DNA of 64,000 nt from Halomonas sp. JB37 (GCF_002332255.1 NZ_NRGW01000001.1:2356001-2420000); one strand, 5' to 3'; shown: positions 34,929 to 45,838, counted from the stretch's first letter. A program made the numbers and translations. Notes: generated from the sequence alone by a model not told the origin.

Positions 34929-36238
34929 TGGAAGTTATCAACGTCAGCTATCTCGACCGCTACGTAGGGGCAGTGAGTTTCGATACTCGTACCGGCGTTG
35001 GTGCCTTTGAATACGATGGCGCCTTTATTAACGACGGCGTTGAGCTTTCTCCTATTAAAATGCCACTTGGCAAAAAAATATTCAGCTTTCCTGAGCTCAA
35101 TATTGAAACCTTCAAGGGCCTGCCAGGACTCATTGCCGACTCACTGCCCGATGACTTTGGTAATGCCGTGCTTAATGCATGGGTGGCCAGCAAAGGCGGG
35201 CAGGCTGGCGATATTACGCCGCTGCAAAGGCTGCAATATACCGGCAAGCGGGGCATGGGAGCGCTGGAGTATTCGCCCGCCACGAAATTAAAAAGTCTCA
35301 ATGCCTCCGCTCACGTTGAAATAGCCACCTTAGTCGGCATTGCGCAGGAAATACTCGATAGCCGATCAACCTTTTCCGTTGAGCTTAACAAAGACGGCCA
35401 GGAAGACAGAGAAGCCATGATGGCACTACTGTCTGTCGGAATGAGTGCTGGAGGCGCTCGTCCTAAAGCGGTTCTGGCGTTTAATCAGGATTTCACCCAA
35501 GTGCGCTCGGGACAAACACGCGTACCGGGTGGGTTTGCTCACTTTCTAATGAAGTTTGATGGTGTCAGTGAGCATAATAAAAATCGTGAGACGTTTGGCG
35601 ACCCGCTAGGCTATGGTGCCATGGAGTACGTTTATCACCTGTTAGCGAAAGCCTGCGGCATTGAGATGATGCCTTGTAAGCTGATTAATGAAGGTCCGCG
35701 GCGTCACTTTATAACGCAACGGTTTGATCGAATCGGCAATCGTAAACTGCACGTACAAACCCTGAACGGCATAGCCCACGTTGACTATAAAAAACCAGGC
35801 TCATTCTCATACGCTGAATTATTTGGTGTGGCGAGACAGCTACAGCTTTCTGCCGCAGATGCCGAACAGCTCTTTAGACGCATGGTTTTTAATATAGTGG
35901 CTAGAAACCATGATGATCATGCGAAAAATTTTGCATTTATGCTGAAAGGGGGAGCCTGGTCACTTTCACCAGCCTATGACCTTGCTTACAGCTACAAACC
36001 GGGGAGCCCGTGGGTGAACAGCCACTGGATGAGCCTCAATGGTAAGCGCGACCATTTCTCTCGCAGTGACCTTTATTCGCTAGAAAGGCTGAGCCCTTTG
36101 TTTACCCGCAAAAAAATCAACGCCATGATTGATGAAACCATTGCACACGTTGCCCAGTGGCGAAAGCTTGCCGGCGAACACGGCGTGCCGGAATCATTGA
36201 TAGACGAAGTGGCGTCAAACCTTAGGCTCGCGCTTTAA
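34922..36238 (+). CDS. hipA: HipA-like serine/threonine kinase toxin
   Basis: Toxin kinase; E. coli HipA phosphorylates glutamyl-tRNA synthetase and stops translation. Seen: N-subdomain VSYLDRYVGAVSFDTRTGVGAFEYDGAFI, P-loop-like SAGGARPKAVLAF (about 175-187), catalytic NIVARNHDDHAKNFAFM (about 324-340), and metal-binding SPAYDLAYS (about 350). 438 residues, intact, with all kinase residues. GAGGAG is 8 nt before ATG 34922; a second ATG is at 34928. The target here is unknown. Confidence 0.9.
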   Translation: MVMEVINVSYLDRYVGAVSFDTRTGVGAFEYDGAFINDGVELSPIKMPLGKKIFSFPELNIETFKGLPGLIADSLPDDFGNAVLNAWVASKGGQAGDITPLQRLQYTGKRGMGALEYSPATKLKSLNASAHVEIATLVGIAQEILDSRSTFSVELNKDGQEDREAMMALLSVGMSAGGARPKAVLAFNQDFTQVRSGQTRVPGGFAHFLMKFDGVSEHNKNRETFGDPLGYGAMEYVYHLLAKACGIEMMPCKLINEGPRRHFITQRFDRIGNRKLHVQTLNGIAHVDYKKPGSFSYAELFGVARQLQLSAADAEQLFRRMVFNIVARNHDDHAKNFAFMLKGGAWSLSPAYDLAYSYKPGSPWVNSHWMSLNGKRDHFSRSDLYSLERLSPLFTRKKINAMIDETIAHVAQWRKLAGEHGVPESLIDEVASNLRLAL

Positions 36239-36242
36239 AATC

Positions 36243-36274
36243 AAAAAAAACGGCAAAGGCGCTGGGCCTTTGCC
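36243..36274 (-). terminator. terminator of the cysI-DUF934 operon (may also serve hipA)
   Basis: Perfect stem GGCAAAGGC / GCCTTTGCC with a 5-nt loop. Read on the minus strand it is followed by eight T residues; on the plus side it lies 13 bp after hipA but lacks T residues. Confidence 0.85.
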
Positions 36275-36289
36275 GGCTGATACTCAATG

Positions 36290-36871
36290 TTACTTGCTGG
36301 CAACTAAGCGGCGTTCAAACAACGCCTGGCGCTCTTCAACATCCGTTTGATAACGAACGCTAAAAGCATTCAGCGCACGCAAGGCATCTTCTGGATGCTG
36401 GTCGTCGCGCAGGGCCATTGACGTAAAGCCACAGCGGCGCATGTAGTCCAATTGATCAACCAAGACATCGCCGACGGCACGCACTTCACCTGCGTAGTGA
36501 AAGCGCTCACGCAGCAATCGAGCGACCGTGTAGCCGCGCCCGTCGGTAAAGGCAGGAAAATCAATCGCAATGGCCGCCACACTGCCGATCTGCTCACTCA
36601 GCGCGGGGGTTAATTCGGTATCACTGGTAAGCAGCGGCGCCAGTTCAGCATCTTCTTGATTCGCTTGCCATAACGCCAGCGGTACAAACGCAGGGCGCTG
36701 TTCAGGCAAGGTATCGGTGTCATAGGAGACGCACCAGGCGTTCTCGGCCGCTAGCTCGCCATTCACAATTAAATGATCAGCGTGCACCGGCGTCTGCTCT
36801 AGCACCTCCGCCTCATCATTGAGCGCGTCTGTCGTTGGGGTGCTTTTATTTGGCATGCTCTTATTTGGCAT
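36290..36871 (-). CDS. DUF934 protein of sulfite reduction
   Basis: About 193 residues. Seen: AAIAIDFPAFTDGRGYTVARLLRERFHYAGEVRAVGDVLVDQLDYMRRCGFTSMAL, the DUF934 core (PF06073). The family is consistently encoded after NirA-type sulfite reductases, as here, and is thought to help that enzyme, but the biochemical role is unproven. The start region carries a 15-bp duplication giving MPNKSMPNKST. The ATG at 36871 is 7 nt from AAGGAG; both lie inside the 3' end of cysI. Confidence 0.88.
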   Translation of the reverse strand: MPNKSMPNKSTPTTDALNDEAEVLEQTPVHADHLIVNGELAAENAWCVSYDTDTLPEQRPAFVPLALWQANQEDAELAPLLTSDTELTPALSEQIGSVAAIAIDFPAFTDGRGYTVARLLRERFHYAGEVRAVGDVLVDQLDYMRRCGFTSMALRDDQHPEDALRALNAFSVRYQTDVEERQALFERRLVASK

Positions 36872-38513
36872 AAACATGCTCCTTGAAGGGTTTTAGGCCA
36901 ATACGACGGTAAGTATCTAAGAAGCGCTCGTCTTCATGGCGCTGGTCCACATAGACCGCCAATACTTTTTCGACCACGTCAGGTACATCTTGGCGGAAGA
37001 ATGAAGGGCCCAAAATTTTTCCCAGCGAGGCATCGTCGGTAGAGTTACCGCCAATCGATATCTGATAGTACTCTTCACCCTTTTTATCGACGCCCAAAAT
37101 ACCGATATGGCCGACATGGTGATGCCCGCAGGCATTCATGCAGCCAGATATATTCAGATCCAGAGGGCCAAGGTCATACAAGAAATCCAGGTCTTCAAAA
37201 CGTTCCTGCAGCGCTTGTGCGATAGGAATAGACACTGCGTTGGCTAAGCTGCAGTAGTCGCCGCCTGGGCAGCAAATAATATCGTTGAGCGTTCCTACCG
37301 TAGGGTTCGCCATGCCGAGCGCGTCTAGCTCTTGCCAAAGCGCCTGCATTTCATCGACAGGAACATCGGACAGCACTAAGTTCTGTTCATGCGTCACGCG
37401 CACTTCGCCAAAGCTGTAGCGGTCAGCCAAATCTGCGACGGCTTCCATCTGATCAGCGGTGACGTCACCCGGGGCATGCTCTCGGCGTTTAGACAACGTC
37501 ACCGCTTTATAACCAGCCACCTTGTGATTAGTGACGTTGTTGGTCACAAAGCGCGCAAAACTGCGATTATCCGCGCGCAGGCGATCAAAATCTTCAGTGG
37601 CTGAGGCGGCTACTGGACGGCGATCAGGCTCAGGGAAGTGGTCTTTAGCGGCGTCGACAGCGGCTTGATTAAGCGTTTGAGGGCCGTCTTTTAAGTGCGC
37701 CCACTCTTCATCTACCCGGCGGCGGAATTCATCAATCCCAAGCGCTTTAACGAGAATTTTGATCCGCGCTTTGAACTTGTTGTCGCGCCGGCCGAACTGA
37801 TTGTAAACCCGTACACAGGCTTCCAGATACGTCAGCAAGTGCTGCCAAGGCAGGTCTTCACGCACTACGTCAGCAATCATGGGCGTTCGGCCTAAGCCGC
37901 CACCGGCCAATACTTTAATGCGCAGTTCACCCTCGGCGTTGTACCAAAAGCGCAGACCAATATCATGCACTTGAATCGCTGCGCGGTCTTGCGCTGCACC
38001 GCTAACCGCGATTTTAAACTTACGGGGCAAATAAGCGAATTCGGGGTGCAGGGTAGACCACTGGCGGATTAGTTCGCACCAGGCGCGCGGATCTTCCACT
38101 TCATCATTGGCGATACCCGCGAACTGATCGCTGGTCGTGTTACGAATGCAGTTGCCGCTCGTTTGAATCGCGTGCATCTGAACCTTGGCGAGATCGGCCA
38201 AGATATCCGGCACATCTTCGAGAGCCGGCCAGTTCAGCTGTAAATTTTGACGCGTGGTAAAATGGCCGTAGCCACGGTCATAGCGGCGAGTAATCTCAGC
38301 CAGGGCACGCAGCTGATGGCCAGCCAGCATGCCATAGGGAATTGCAATGCGCAGCATTGGCGCATGCCGTTGAATATAAAGGCCGTTTTGCAACCGTAAC
38401 GGACGGAACTCTTCTTCGCCCAAACGCCCAGCGCGATAGCGTTCCATTTGGTCGCGAAACTGAGCGACACGCTCATCAACCAGCGTTTGGTCGTGAATAT
38501 CATAACGGTACAT
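36861..38513 (-). CDS. cysI: sulfite reductase, siroheme/[4Fe-4S] hemoprotein (NirA/CysI type)
   Basis: Six-electron reduction of sulfite to sulfide in cysteine synthesis. Seen: two ferredoxin-like halves (ITRRYDRGYGHFTTRQNLQLNWP and LADRYSFGEVRVTHEQNLVLSDV), substrate Arg/Lys-rich segments, and the cluster ligands CPGGDYC (about 414-420) and GCMNACGHHHVG (about 459-463). 550 residues. The companion is DUF934 rather than a CysJ flavoprotein, so electrons may come from ferredoxin or another donor. A nitrite reductase role is possible but less likely without nitrate genes nearby. Confidence 0.88.
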   Translation of the reverse strand: MYRYDIHDQTLVDERVAQFRDQMERYRAGRLGEEEFRPLRLQNGLYIQRHAPMLRIAIPYGMLAGHQLRALAEITRRYDRGYGHFTTRQNLQLNWPALEDVPDILADLAKVQMHAIQTSGNCIRNTTSDQFAGIANDEVEDPRAWCELIRQWSTLHPEFAYLPRKFKIAVSGAAQDRAAIQVHDIGLRFWYNAEGELRIKVLAGGGLGRTPMIADVVREDLPWQHLLTYLEACVRVYNQFGRRDNKFKARIKILVKALGIDEFRRRVDEEWAHLKDGPQTLNQAAVDAAKDHFPEPDRRPVAASATEDFDRLRADNRSFARFVTNNVTNHKVAGYKAVTLSKRREHAPGDVTADQMEAVADLADRYSFGEVRVTHEQNLVLSDVPVDEMQALWQELDALGMANPTVGTLNDIICCPGGDYCSLANAVSIPIAQALQERFEDLDFLYDLGPLDLNISGCMNACGHHHVGHIGILGVDKKGEEYYQISIGGNSTDDASLGKILGPSFFRQDVPDVVEKVLAVYVDQRHEDERFLDTYRRIGLKPFKEHVYAK

Positions 38514-38634
38514 GTGGCACGATCCTGCTAAAAAGCGAAATGGTCACGTTGAGACGGGGGTTAGCGTAGTACCACCTTAACGCGGGCGTCATATTCTACA
38601 AAAGAATATATAATTATCTTTTTAGTTCTAAAAG

Positions 38635-39966
38635 CTATTTAAAATCCATTGAGGCCCAGCGACGGCGCTGCCAGACCCACACAAATCCGATCGAGTTAAC
38701 CAGCCGGTATAATAACTGCACCAGCCATACACCCAATAAGCCATGTCCTAAGTCAATACCAACCCACCAGGCCAGCGGTAGAAAAAACAACCACTGCATA
38801 CCCAGGGTTAGAATCATGACAGTACGTTGAGCGCCAGCGCCCATTAACGCCTGAGCAAGCACCAGCGCCGCCGCATCCATAACGATCATCACACCGGTTA
38901 GCTGAAGCGGCACGGCGCCCATTGCGATGAGTTCTGGGCTGCTAAAAAAAGCGCTAAGTATCTTTTCAGGCATTAGCAGCATAGGCAGCGCCAACAATAA
39001 CAGCAGCAGCCAGGCCACGCGAAGCGCATCCAGACCCCACTGATGCGCTTCGCGCTGGGCATCTCGCCCTAGGGCTTCGCCCACTAAGCTCATCGCGGCA
39101 ACGCCGATGCCGACACCCGGTAAAATCAGCAGGAGCGATAGATTAATTAGGACATGCCCAACAGCAACGCTAGCGGTGCCTAGCTGACTTAATAGCCAGA
39201 ATAAAACGGCATAGCCCGCAGCGAACCAAAGCTGCTGGATAGAATGCGGTATGGCTAATGCGAGCGTTGAGCGTAGCGTGGCGAAGCTAGGCAGACATGT
39301 CAAAAAATGCGTATTGAATGCACTTTTCAAGCTAATCCGGCTCCACACTACCAAGCCGACAAAAAGCGATAGGGTCGTGCCTGCACCGGCACCGCTGGCC
39401 CCCATTTGCGGCAGGCCGGCAACGCCGTAGATCAAGCCCGCACTAGCGACGACATTCAGCAGGTGCACCGCCACAATAATCTGCAAATAAAGCTGCGTCT
39501 GCTGACGACCGTTCCAGTAGCCACGAAAGCATAGCGTTAGCGCAATGGCTGGTAACGAGATGATCCGCCAACGAAAGTAGTTAACGGCAACCTCATGTAC
39601 ATCCAGCGCCGAGGTGATAAAGCCAATTAAAAGAGGCGCCTGCCACCATGCCAATATCGACAGCGGAAGCGCCACAGCAGCGCCTATCATTAACCCTGAC
39701 TGCAGCGGATGGCAGCGTTCTGTGGCAGATACGTCGGCGCGCTGAGCCGTCTGTGACTGCACGCTAGAGGAGAGGCCAAAGACAACAGCGGTGAGCATAA
39801 ACATCGCGTAGCCGCCAACGCCAACACCGGCCAATGCGACTTCACCCAGCCGTCCTACAAGCGCCGCGTCGATCAAGTTGAGCACGCTTTGTGACAGCAT
39901 GCCCAACATAATCGGCAGGGCTAGGCGAATTACCTTACCGTGACGGCGAGTGACAAACAGACCCAT
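38635..39966 (-). CDS. MATE-family multidrug/toxin exporter
   Basis: Twelve-helix Na+- or H+-driven efflux protein. Seen: IRLALPIMLGMLSQSVLNLIDAALVGRLGEVALAGVGVGGYAMFM (MATE N-lobe signature), GVAGLPQMGASGAGAGTTLSL, AIPHSIQQLWFAAGYAVLFWLLSQLGTASVAVGHVLINLS, GVGIGVAAMSLVGEALGRDA. ATG 39966 gives 443 residues; a TTG at 39975 overlaps the metH stop region. Directly downstream of metH on the same strand with no gap, likely co-transcribed. Substrate unknown. Confidence 0.9.
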   Translation of the reverse strand: MGLFVTRRHGKVIRLALPIMLGMLSQSVLNLIDAALVGRLGEVALAGVGVGGYAMFMLTAVVFGLSSSVQSQTAQRADVSATERCHPLQSGLMIGAAVALPLSILAWWQAPLLIGFITSALDVHEVAVNYFRWRIISLPAIALTLCFRGYWNGRQQTQLYLQIIVAVHLLNVVASAGLIYGVAGLPQMGASGAGAGTTLSLFVGLVVWSRISLKSAFNTHFLTCLPSFATLRSTLALAIPHSIQQLWFAAGYAVLFWLLSQLGTASVAVGHVLINLSLLLILPGVGIGVAAMSLVGEALGRDAQREAHQWGLDALRVAWLLLLLLALPMLLMPEKILSAFFSSPELIAMGAVPLQLTGVMIVMDAAALVLAQALMGAGAQRTVMILTLGMQWLFFLPLAWWVGIDLGHGLLGVWLVQLLYRLVNSIGFVWVWQRRRWASMDFK

Positions 39967-39975
39967 CGATGCCAA

Positions 39976-42900
39976 TCAGCTTGGGTCGTAGGAAAGCACC
40001 GGTGAAAGCCAGCGCTCCATCTCCTCAAGCGGCATGGGCTTACGGGCAGCGATTGCCTCAACCTGGTCACGGGTGATTTTGCCGGTCGAGAAATATTTCG
40101 ACTGCGGATGAGCAAAGTACCAGCCCGCAACAGCGGCAGCAGGCCACATAGCAAAGCTTTCAGTTAATGCTAGGCCGGTATTCTCAGTCGCATTGAGCAT
40201 TCTAAACAGCGTGGCTTTCTCAGTATGATCAGGGCAGGCCGGGTAGCCGGGAGCAGGGCGAATACCCTGGTATTTCTCAGCAATTAACGCATCGTTATCT
40301 AACACTTCTTCTGGCACATAGCCCCAGAACTCCTTACGTACACGCTCATGCATACGTTCGGCAAAAGCTTCTGCGAGTCGATCCGTTAATGCCTGGACCA
40401 TAATCGCGTTATAGTCGTCACCCGCCGCCCCATAGGCTTTAGACAGCTCATCGACACCGTGGCCGGTGGTCACCGCGAAGCCGCCAATCCAGTCGGCTTT
40501 GCCGCTTTCCTTGGGGGCGATAAAGTCAGCCAAGCTGTAGCAAATGCCGTCGCGGCCTTTTGTGGTTTGCTGGCGAATATGATGGAGGCGCTCAACGACC
40601 TCGCTGCGCGACTCGTCGGCATAAACCTCAATCACGTCATCGTCAACGCTATTGGCAGGCCAAAGCCCGATAACGCCCCGTGCCTGCACGCGCTTTTCAT
40701 CGATTAGCTTGCGCAACATGCTTTTCGCGTCTTCAAACAGGTTACGAGCAGCTTCACCAACAACGTCATCATTGAGAATCTTGGGATACTTACCCGCGAG
40801 CTGCCAGCTCATGAAGAAGGGCGTCCAGTCGATAAACGCTACAAGCTCTTCGAGATCATAGTTATCGAATGTTTTTAATCCGACCATCGTGGGTTGAGCG
40901 GGCGTATGGTTGCTCCAGTCAGTGCGAAAGCGTCGCTTGCGTGCTTGGGTATAATCGAGGTCTGCCGCTTTAGGGCGGCGCTTAGCGTTACGCTCACGAA
41001 CTTTTTCATACTCTTCGCGAATTTCAGCCACATAGGTGGGCTTTTGAGCAGAAGAGAGCAGCCGCCCCGCGACGCCTACTGCGCGCGAGGCATCGGTGAC
41101 ATAAATGACCGGGTGCTCATATTGAGGCTCAATTTTGACCGCTGTGTGGGCCTTAGATGTCGTTGCACCACCAATCAGCAGCGGTAAATCCATGCCGCGG
41201 CGCTGCATTTCTTTAGCCACACTAACCATTTCATCCAGCGACGGCGTAATGAGGCCGGATAGGCCGATAATATCGGCGTTATGATCCTTCGCTGCCTGCA
41301 AAATTTTATCGGCGGGCACCATCACGCCAAGATCAATCACTTCGTAGTTATTACACTGCAGCACCACGCCGACAATGTTTTTGCCAATATCGTGAACATC
41401 GCCTTTTACCGTCGCCATCACGATCTTGCCTTTGGCTTTCACCTTTTCGCTTTTCTCGGCTTCAATAAAAGGAATCAGATAAGCCACCGCCTGCTTCATC
41501 ACCCGCGCGGACTTAACGACCTGGGGCAAAAACATTTTCCCGTCGCCGAAGAGGTCGCCAACGACATTCATACCGTCCATTAACGGACCTTCGATGACTT
41601 CGATAGGGCGCTCGGCCTGGCTACGAGCTTCTTCAGCATCGCCTTCTATATAAACCGTAATACCTTTCACAAGCGCGTGTTCAATACGCTTATTGACCGG
41701 CCAGCTACGCCATTCAAGGTCTTCTTTTTTGGGCCCGCCGCTACCGTCCCCTTTAAACTTATCGGCAATATCGAGCAGGCGCTCAGTACCGTCGCTGCGG
41801 CGGTTTAACACCACATCTTCAACCGCATCACGCAGCTCTGCAGGCAAGTCGTCGTAAACGGCTAGCTGGCCCGCATTGACGATGCCCATGCTGAGACCCG
41901 CACGGATCGCATGATATAGAAACGCCGAGTGAATCGCTTCGCGCACCGCATTATTGCCGCGAAACGAGAACGAAACATTGGAAACGCCGCCTGAAATCAT
42001 GGCGTGGGGCAGGTTGTCACGAATCCATTGAGTAGCTTCAATAAAGTCGACCGCGTAGTTATTGTGCTCTTCAATACCTGTCGCGATCGCAAAAATATTA
42101 GGATCAAAAATAATGTCTTCAGCAGGGAAGCCAATCTCGTCCACCAGCAAACGATAGGCACGCTGACAAATTTCCGTTTTACGCGCAAAAGTATCCGCTT
42201 GGCCTTCTTCATCAAAGGCCATTACGACGATAGCAGCACCAAAACGCCGGCATTTGGTCGCCTGCTCGCGAAAGGCGGCTTCTCCCTCTTTTAATGAAAT
42301 GGAGTTAACGACCGCCTTGCCTTGGACGCACTTCAGGCCTGCTTCGATGATCTCCCACTTGGAGGAGTCGATCATAATAGGCACACGGGCGATATCGGGT
42401 TCACCGGCAATTAGATTAAGAAAGCGCTCCATGGCTTCCTTAGATTCAAGCATGCCCTCGTCCATGTTGATATCAATCACCTGAGCGCCGTTCTCTACCT
42501 GCTCAAGGGCGACTTCTAACGCCGTGGTAAAATCTTCTTCAACAATCAACCGCTTAAAACGTGCCGAACCGGTGACGTTCGTACGCTCGCCAACGTTAAC
42601 GAATAACGAGTCGGCTTGAATATTGAACGGCTCAAGCCCTGATAAACGGCAGGCATGGCTAAGCTCGGGAACAACGCGGGGCGCCATATGGCGTACGGAG
42701 TCGGCAATGGCGCGAATATGGTCTGGCGTTGAACCGCAGCAGCCGCCAATGATGTTGACCATGCCGCTGGCAGCGAACTCACTGACAATCTCAGACATCT
42801 CCTCTGCTGTCTGATCATACTCGCCAAACTCGTTGGGAAGCCCAGCATTGGGGTGCGCCGAAACGAAGGTATCGGCCTTCTTGGAGAGTTCCTCCACATA

Positions 42901-43671
42901 AGGGCGCAGCTCCTCAGCACCTAGCGCGCAGTTTAGTCCTACGGAAAGCGGCTGAGCGTGGCGCACCGAGTTCCAAAACGCTTCAGTGGTTTGGCCCGAA
43001 AGCGTGCGCCCAGAGGCGTCTGTGATGGTGCCCGAAATCATCACTGGTAATCTTTCACCACGATCATCGAATAGCTCTTCGAGCGCATAAATGGCCGCTT
43101 TTGCGTTGAGTGTATCGAAGATCGTTTCGATCATAATCAGGTCAGCGCCGCCGGCAATAAGTGCTTCAGCAGCCTCATAGTAATTTTCGCGCAGCGCATC
43201 AAAGGTTACGTTGCGCTTGGCGGGATCATTAACATCTGGCGATAGAGAGGCCGTGCGCGACGTAGGGCCTAGCACGCCAGCAACATAGCGGGGCACGCCG
43301 GTTTCAGCCGCGACCGCATCGCAGACCTGGCGCGCCAGGCGTGCCGATTCGTAGTTGAGCTCTACGACCAGCGCTTCCATACCGTAATCAGACTGTGACA
43401 GCTGGGTACTGTTGAACGTATTGGTCTCAATAATATCAGCACCGGCCTCAAGATAGTCGCGATGAATTCGCGTGACTAAATCGGGGCAGGTGAGCGCTAG
43501 TAAATCGTTATTGCCTTTGAGATCCGAGGGCCAATCGCTGAATCGTTCTCCACGAAAATCTTCCTCACTCAGCGAGGCATTCTGCAGCATGGTACCCATG
43601 CCGCCGTCCAGAATCAGGATGCGTTGGGTAAGGCGCTGCGTGAGGGTTGCGATCAAAGCACTATCAGCCAT
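39976..43671 (-). CDS. metH: cobalamin-dependent methionine synthase
   Basis: Methylates homocysteine using methyltetrahydrofolate and B12. 1231 residues with all four modules: homocysteine-binding ([19 protein letters not shown]; zinc Cys in [10 protein letters not shown] and [12 protein letters not shown]), folate-binding ([20 protein letters not shown]), cobalamin-binding ([26 protein letters not shown] with the His ligand), and AdoMet reactivation ([15 protein letters not shown]). The MATE gene follows at once. The 307 bp upstream show no cobalamin or SAH riboswitch that I can recognise. Confidence 0.97.
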   Translation of the reverse strand: MADSALIATLTQRLTQRILILDGGMGTMLQNASLSEEDFRGERFSDWPSDLKGNNDLLALTCPDLVTRIHRDYLEAGADIIETNTFNSTQLSQSDYGMEALVVELNYESARLARQVCDAVAAETGVPRYVAGVLGPTSRTASLSPDVNDPAKRNVTFDALRENYYEAAEALIAGGADLIMIETIFDTLNAKAAIYALEELFDDRGERLPVMISGTITDASGRTLSGQTTEAFWNSVRHAQPLSVGLNCALGAEELRPYVEELSKKADTFVSAHPNAGLPNEFGEYDQTAEEMSEIVSEFAASGMVNIIGGCCGSTPDHIRAIADSVRHMAPRVVPELSHACRLSGLEPFNIQADSLFVNVGERTNVTGSARFKRLIVEEDFTTALEVALEQVENGAQVIDINMDEGMLESKEAMERFLNLIAGEPDIARVPIMIDSSKWEIIEAGLKCVQGKAVVNSISLKEGEAAFREQATKCRRFGAAIVVMAFDEEGQADTFARKTEICQRAYRLLVDEIGFPAEDIIFDPNIFAIATGIEEHNNYAVDFIEATQWIRDNLPHAMISGGVSNVSFSFRGNNAVREAIHSAFLYHAIRAGLSMGIVNAGQLAVYDDLPAELRDAVEDVVLNRRSDGTERLLDIADKFKGDGSGGPKKEDLEWRSWPVNKRIEHALVKGITVYIEGDAEEARSQAERPIEVIEGPLMDGMNVVGDLFGDGKMFLPQVVKSARVMKQAVAYLIPFIEAEKSEKVKAKGKIVMATVKGDVHDIGKNIVGVVLQCNNYEVIDLGVMVPADKILQAAKDHNADIIGLSGLITPSLDEMVSVAKEMQRRGMDLPLLIGGATTSKAHTAVKIEPQYEHPVIYVTDASRAVGVAGRLLSSAQKPTYVAEIREEYEKVRERNAKRRPKAADLDYTQARKRRFRTDWSNHTPAQPTMVGLKTFDNYDLEELVAFIDWTPFFMSWQLAGKYPKILNDDVVGEAARNLFEDAKSMLRKLIDEKRVQARGVIGLWPANSVDDDVIEVYADESRSEVVERLHHIRQQTTKGRDGICYSLADFIAPKESGKADWIGGFAVTTGHGVDELSKAYGAAGDDYNAIMVQALTDRLAEAFAERMHERVRKEFWGYVPEEVLDNDALIAEKYQGIRPAPGYPACPDHTEKATLFRMLNATENTGLALTESFAMWPAAAVAGWYFAHPQSKYFSTGKITRDQVEAIAARKPMPLEEMERWLSPVLSYDPS

Positions 43672-43978
43672 GGCAGGGGGAATTCTCCAGCGTCACAGTC
43701 GTCAAAGGGGATGTTGTTATCGTCGGAAAAGCAGCATCAGTGGTTAAGCGGCGCATAATGATAACAAAAGGCAGTACAAAAGGCCCCTCTAGGAGCCGCC
43801 AGACAATGCCGGTGGGACAGACAGGTGATCATCTACCGACAAAAGTAGTCTTTTAAATAGCCTACTAAATTACTCGGGATTGTGTCAGAGCGGTGTTTTG
43901 CTTACCATAGTAACAAATGACATGTGAAGTGGTTCAGTCATTAGGCTTAGCCACTACCACGGGAGGAAGACACCCCTC
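43672..43978. other. divergent promoter region of metH and nfuA
   Basis: 307 bp without a gene. AT-rich patches suit promoters for both genes; no riboswitch, clear palindrome or small gene was recognised. Confidence 0.4.
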
Positions 43979-44602
43979 ATGACCACGACTAGCGAAAACA
44001 ACACCAGCGTCGATACTCAAGGTATCGATATCACTGATAGTGCTCAGGAATATCTCTCCGAGTTGCTTGAAAAGCAAAACGTAGAAGGTATTGCAGTACG
44101 CATCTTCATTACCCAGCCAGGCACGCCGTACGCGGAAACCTGCCTGGCTTACTGCCGCCCCGGTGAAGAAGAACCCACCGATGTCACGCTGGAACTCGCG
44201 AAAATAAACGTTTTTCTCGATAAGAACAGCCTGGCCTTTCTGGAAGAGGCGGTCGTCGATTTTAACGCGGACCGCATGGGCGGCCAGCTGACGATCAAAG
44301 CACCGAACGCCAAAATGCCCAAGGTTAACGCAGATAGTCCGCTTGAAGACCGTATTAACTACGTTCTTTACAGCGAGATTAATCCCGGCCTGGCAGCACA
44401 CGGTGGTGAGATAAAGTTAATAGAGCTAACCGAGCAGCAATACGCGGTCTTAGCTTTCGGCGGCGGTTGCCAGGGCTGCTCAGCGGTTGATTTAACGCTG
44501 AAAGATGGGGTGGAGAAAACCTTGATGGAGCGCATTCCGGAGCTTGCCGGCATCCGCGACGTCACCGACCACTCTGATACCACCAACGCCTATTATCAGT
44601 AA
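43979..44602 (+). CDS. nfuA: Fe-S cluster carrier protein NfuA
   Basis: Delivers [4Fe-4S] clusters, especially under oxidative or iron stress. Seen: degenerate A-type domain ([16 protein letters not shown].. to about residue 100) that binds target proteins but lacks the A-type cysteines, then the Nfu domain with [25 protein letters not shown] (CxxC cluster site). 207 residues. GGGAGGAAG lies upstream of the ATG. Followed by a bidirectional terminator. Confidence 0.95.
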   Translation: MTTTSENNTSVDTQGIDITDSAQEYLSELLEKQNVEGIAVRIFITQPGTPYAETCLAYCRPGEEEPTDVTLELAKINVFLDKNSLAFLEEAVVDFNADRMGGQLTIKAPNAKMPKVNADSPLEDRINYVLYSEINPGLAAHGGEIKLIELTEQQYAVLAFGGGCQGCSAVDLTLKDGVEKTLMERIPELAGIRDVTDHSDTTNAYYQ

Positions 44603-44663
44603 TATGGCAGCAATAGGCTGAAGCCGCTGTCATTGATTTATTGATAATCTATCGTTGTTGAGC

Positions 44664-44693
44664 AAAACACCCAGCCCCTGTGCTGGGTGTTTT
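44664..44693. terminator. bidirectional terminator between nfuA and the KfrA-like gene
   Basis: Perfect 12-bp stem AAAACACCCAGC / GCTGGGTGTTTT with a 6-nt loop; T tract at either end depending on strand. Confidence 0.88.
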
Positions 44694-44719
44694 CGTGAGC
44701 ATGGGAGCAAAATGGCCTA

Positions 44720-45769
44720 TCAGCGTTCTGGTGCCCCTGATTGAGGCGTTTTATCAGCAAGCGATGCTGGCAACTCCGTTAGTTGTTGCTGTAACGCCTC
44801 CATCCGGCTCCAAAGCTTTTCTTGCCACTCTTGTTGGAGCACGGCCTCGTTCTGCGCATGCAGCTGGGCCTGCTGATTTAGTGCTGTTTGAGCCTGGTTT
44901 AGCTGCTCCGTTAACGCTTGGTGCTGCTTCGTTAGCGTGGTGATTTGCTGCTCATGCTCGCTCACCTGCTGTTCTCGCTCACCGGCATCGAGCTGCGTTT
45001 GGTGAAGGGCCTGCTGCTTAACGTTTAATTCTTCGCTTAGCGCCTCTATACGTTGCTGGCTCTGAGCAAGGCGTTTTTGAAACGCCTTTTCCTCCTGAGT
45101 ACGTGTTTGCTGTGCCGCATCTAGCATCGCCATTAGCCTACCCTCAGCGGCTTCGTGGCGCTGCTCTTCTTGTCCAAGACGCTGCTCTGCGGCTAAACGC
45201 TGCTGGTTAAGCTCGTCCGCCTGAGCCTGCGCATTCTCCTCTGCCTGTTTCAGCAAGTTCTGATGCGCTTGTTTTAGCTGAACGCTTTCATCGCGCGCCG
45301 CTTGGGCTAGCTGTTGCCAGTGATGCTCGTTTGTCTGACTGGCCGCCAACTCACGATTGAGCGCTTCCATACGTTGCTCAACGTGGCGTAGATGTTCGGC
45401 GAGGGCGCTTTCACGCTGCTCGGCATCAGCCGCTTGTCGACCGGCTTCTTGCTCTGCCTGCTGGGCGGCCTCTACCTGTCGGTTGGCTTCTTCGCGGTAA
45501 TGCACTAGCGCTTGATTTGCGGCTTCTTGAGCTTCTTGCCATAGCTGACTAGCCGCCATCACCACAGCTTCGGGTACGCCCTTGGGCGGGGGAACATCGC
45601 GATTTTGTTCGCGCTCACTGCGCCATAGCCTGAAGTGCTCACTAATTGTCGTAAAGCTACCCGTGCCTAAGACATCGCGGATGCGCTGTACGCTGGGATT
45701 GTCGCCACGCGTCAGCAGCACATCTATGGCTTGCTGCACATCGCTGTACTGAATGCCGTTGCGGGCCAT
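44720..45769 (-). CDS. KfrA-like DNA-binding coiled-coil protein
   Basis: 349 residues. Residues about 1-115 match the plasmid KfrA N-terminal DNA-binding domain (MARNGIQYSDVQQAIDVLLTRGDNPSVQRIRDVLGTGSFTTISEHFRLWR). The rest is an almost unbroken coiled coil rich in Gln, Ala and Glu. Plasmid KfrA autoregulates and helps segregation; chromosomal copies are little studied. Divergent from a tyrosine recombinase, with two inverted repeats between them that are natural binding-site candidates. Confidence 0.85.
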   Translation of the reverse strand: MARNGIQYSDVQQAIDVLLTRGDNPSVQRIRDVLGTGSFTTISEHFRLWRSEREQNRDVPPPKGVPEAVVMAASQLWQEAQEAANQALVHYREEANRQVEAAQQAEQEAGRQAADAEQRESALAEHLRHVEQRMEALNRELAASQTNEHHWQQLAQAARDESVQLKQAHQNLLKQAEENAQAQADELNQQRLAAEQRLGQEEQRHEAAEGRLMAMLDAAQQTRTQEEKAFQKRLAQSQQRIEALSEELNVKQQALHQTQLDAGEREQQVSEHEQQITTLTKQHQALTEQLNQAQTALNQQAQLHAQNEAVLQQEWQEKLWSRMEALQQQLTELPASLADKTPQSGAPER

Positions 45770-45838
45770 CGAGCTTTCCTTTTTAGCTAAATTCGTATTC
45801 CTATTGTCGTGATAATTTACATAAAAGGCAATTATTAC

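Noticed and set aside
43672-43978. Cobalamin or SAH riboswitch upstream of metH
   Set aside because: Looked for the B12 box and the SAH core on the minus strand; neither is visible.
44680-44943. Plus-strand frame after nfuA
   Set aside because: Starts inside the nfuA/KfrA terminator and runs antisense to the coiled-coil part of the KfrA-like gene; low-complexity Ala/Leu text.
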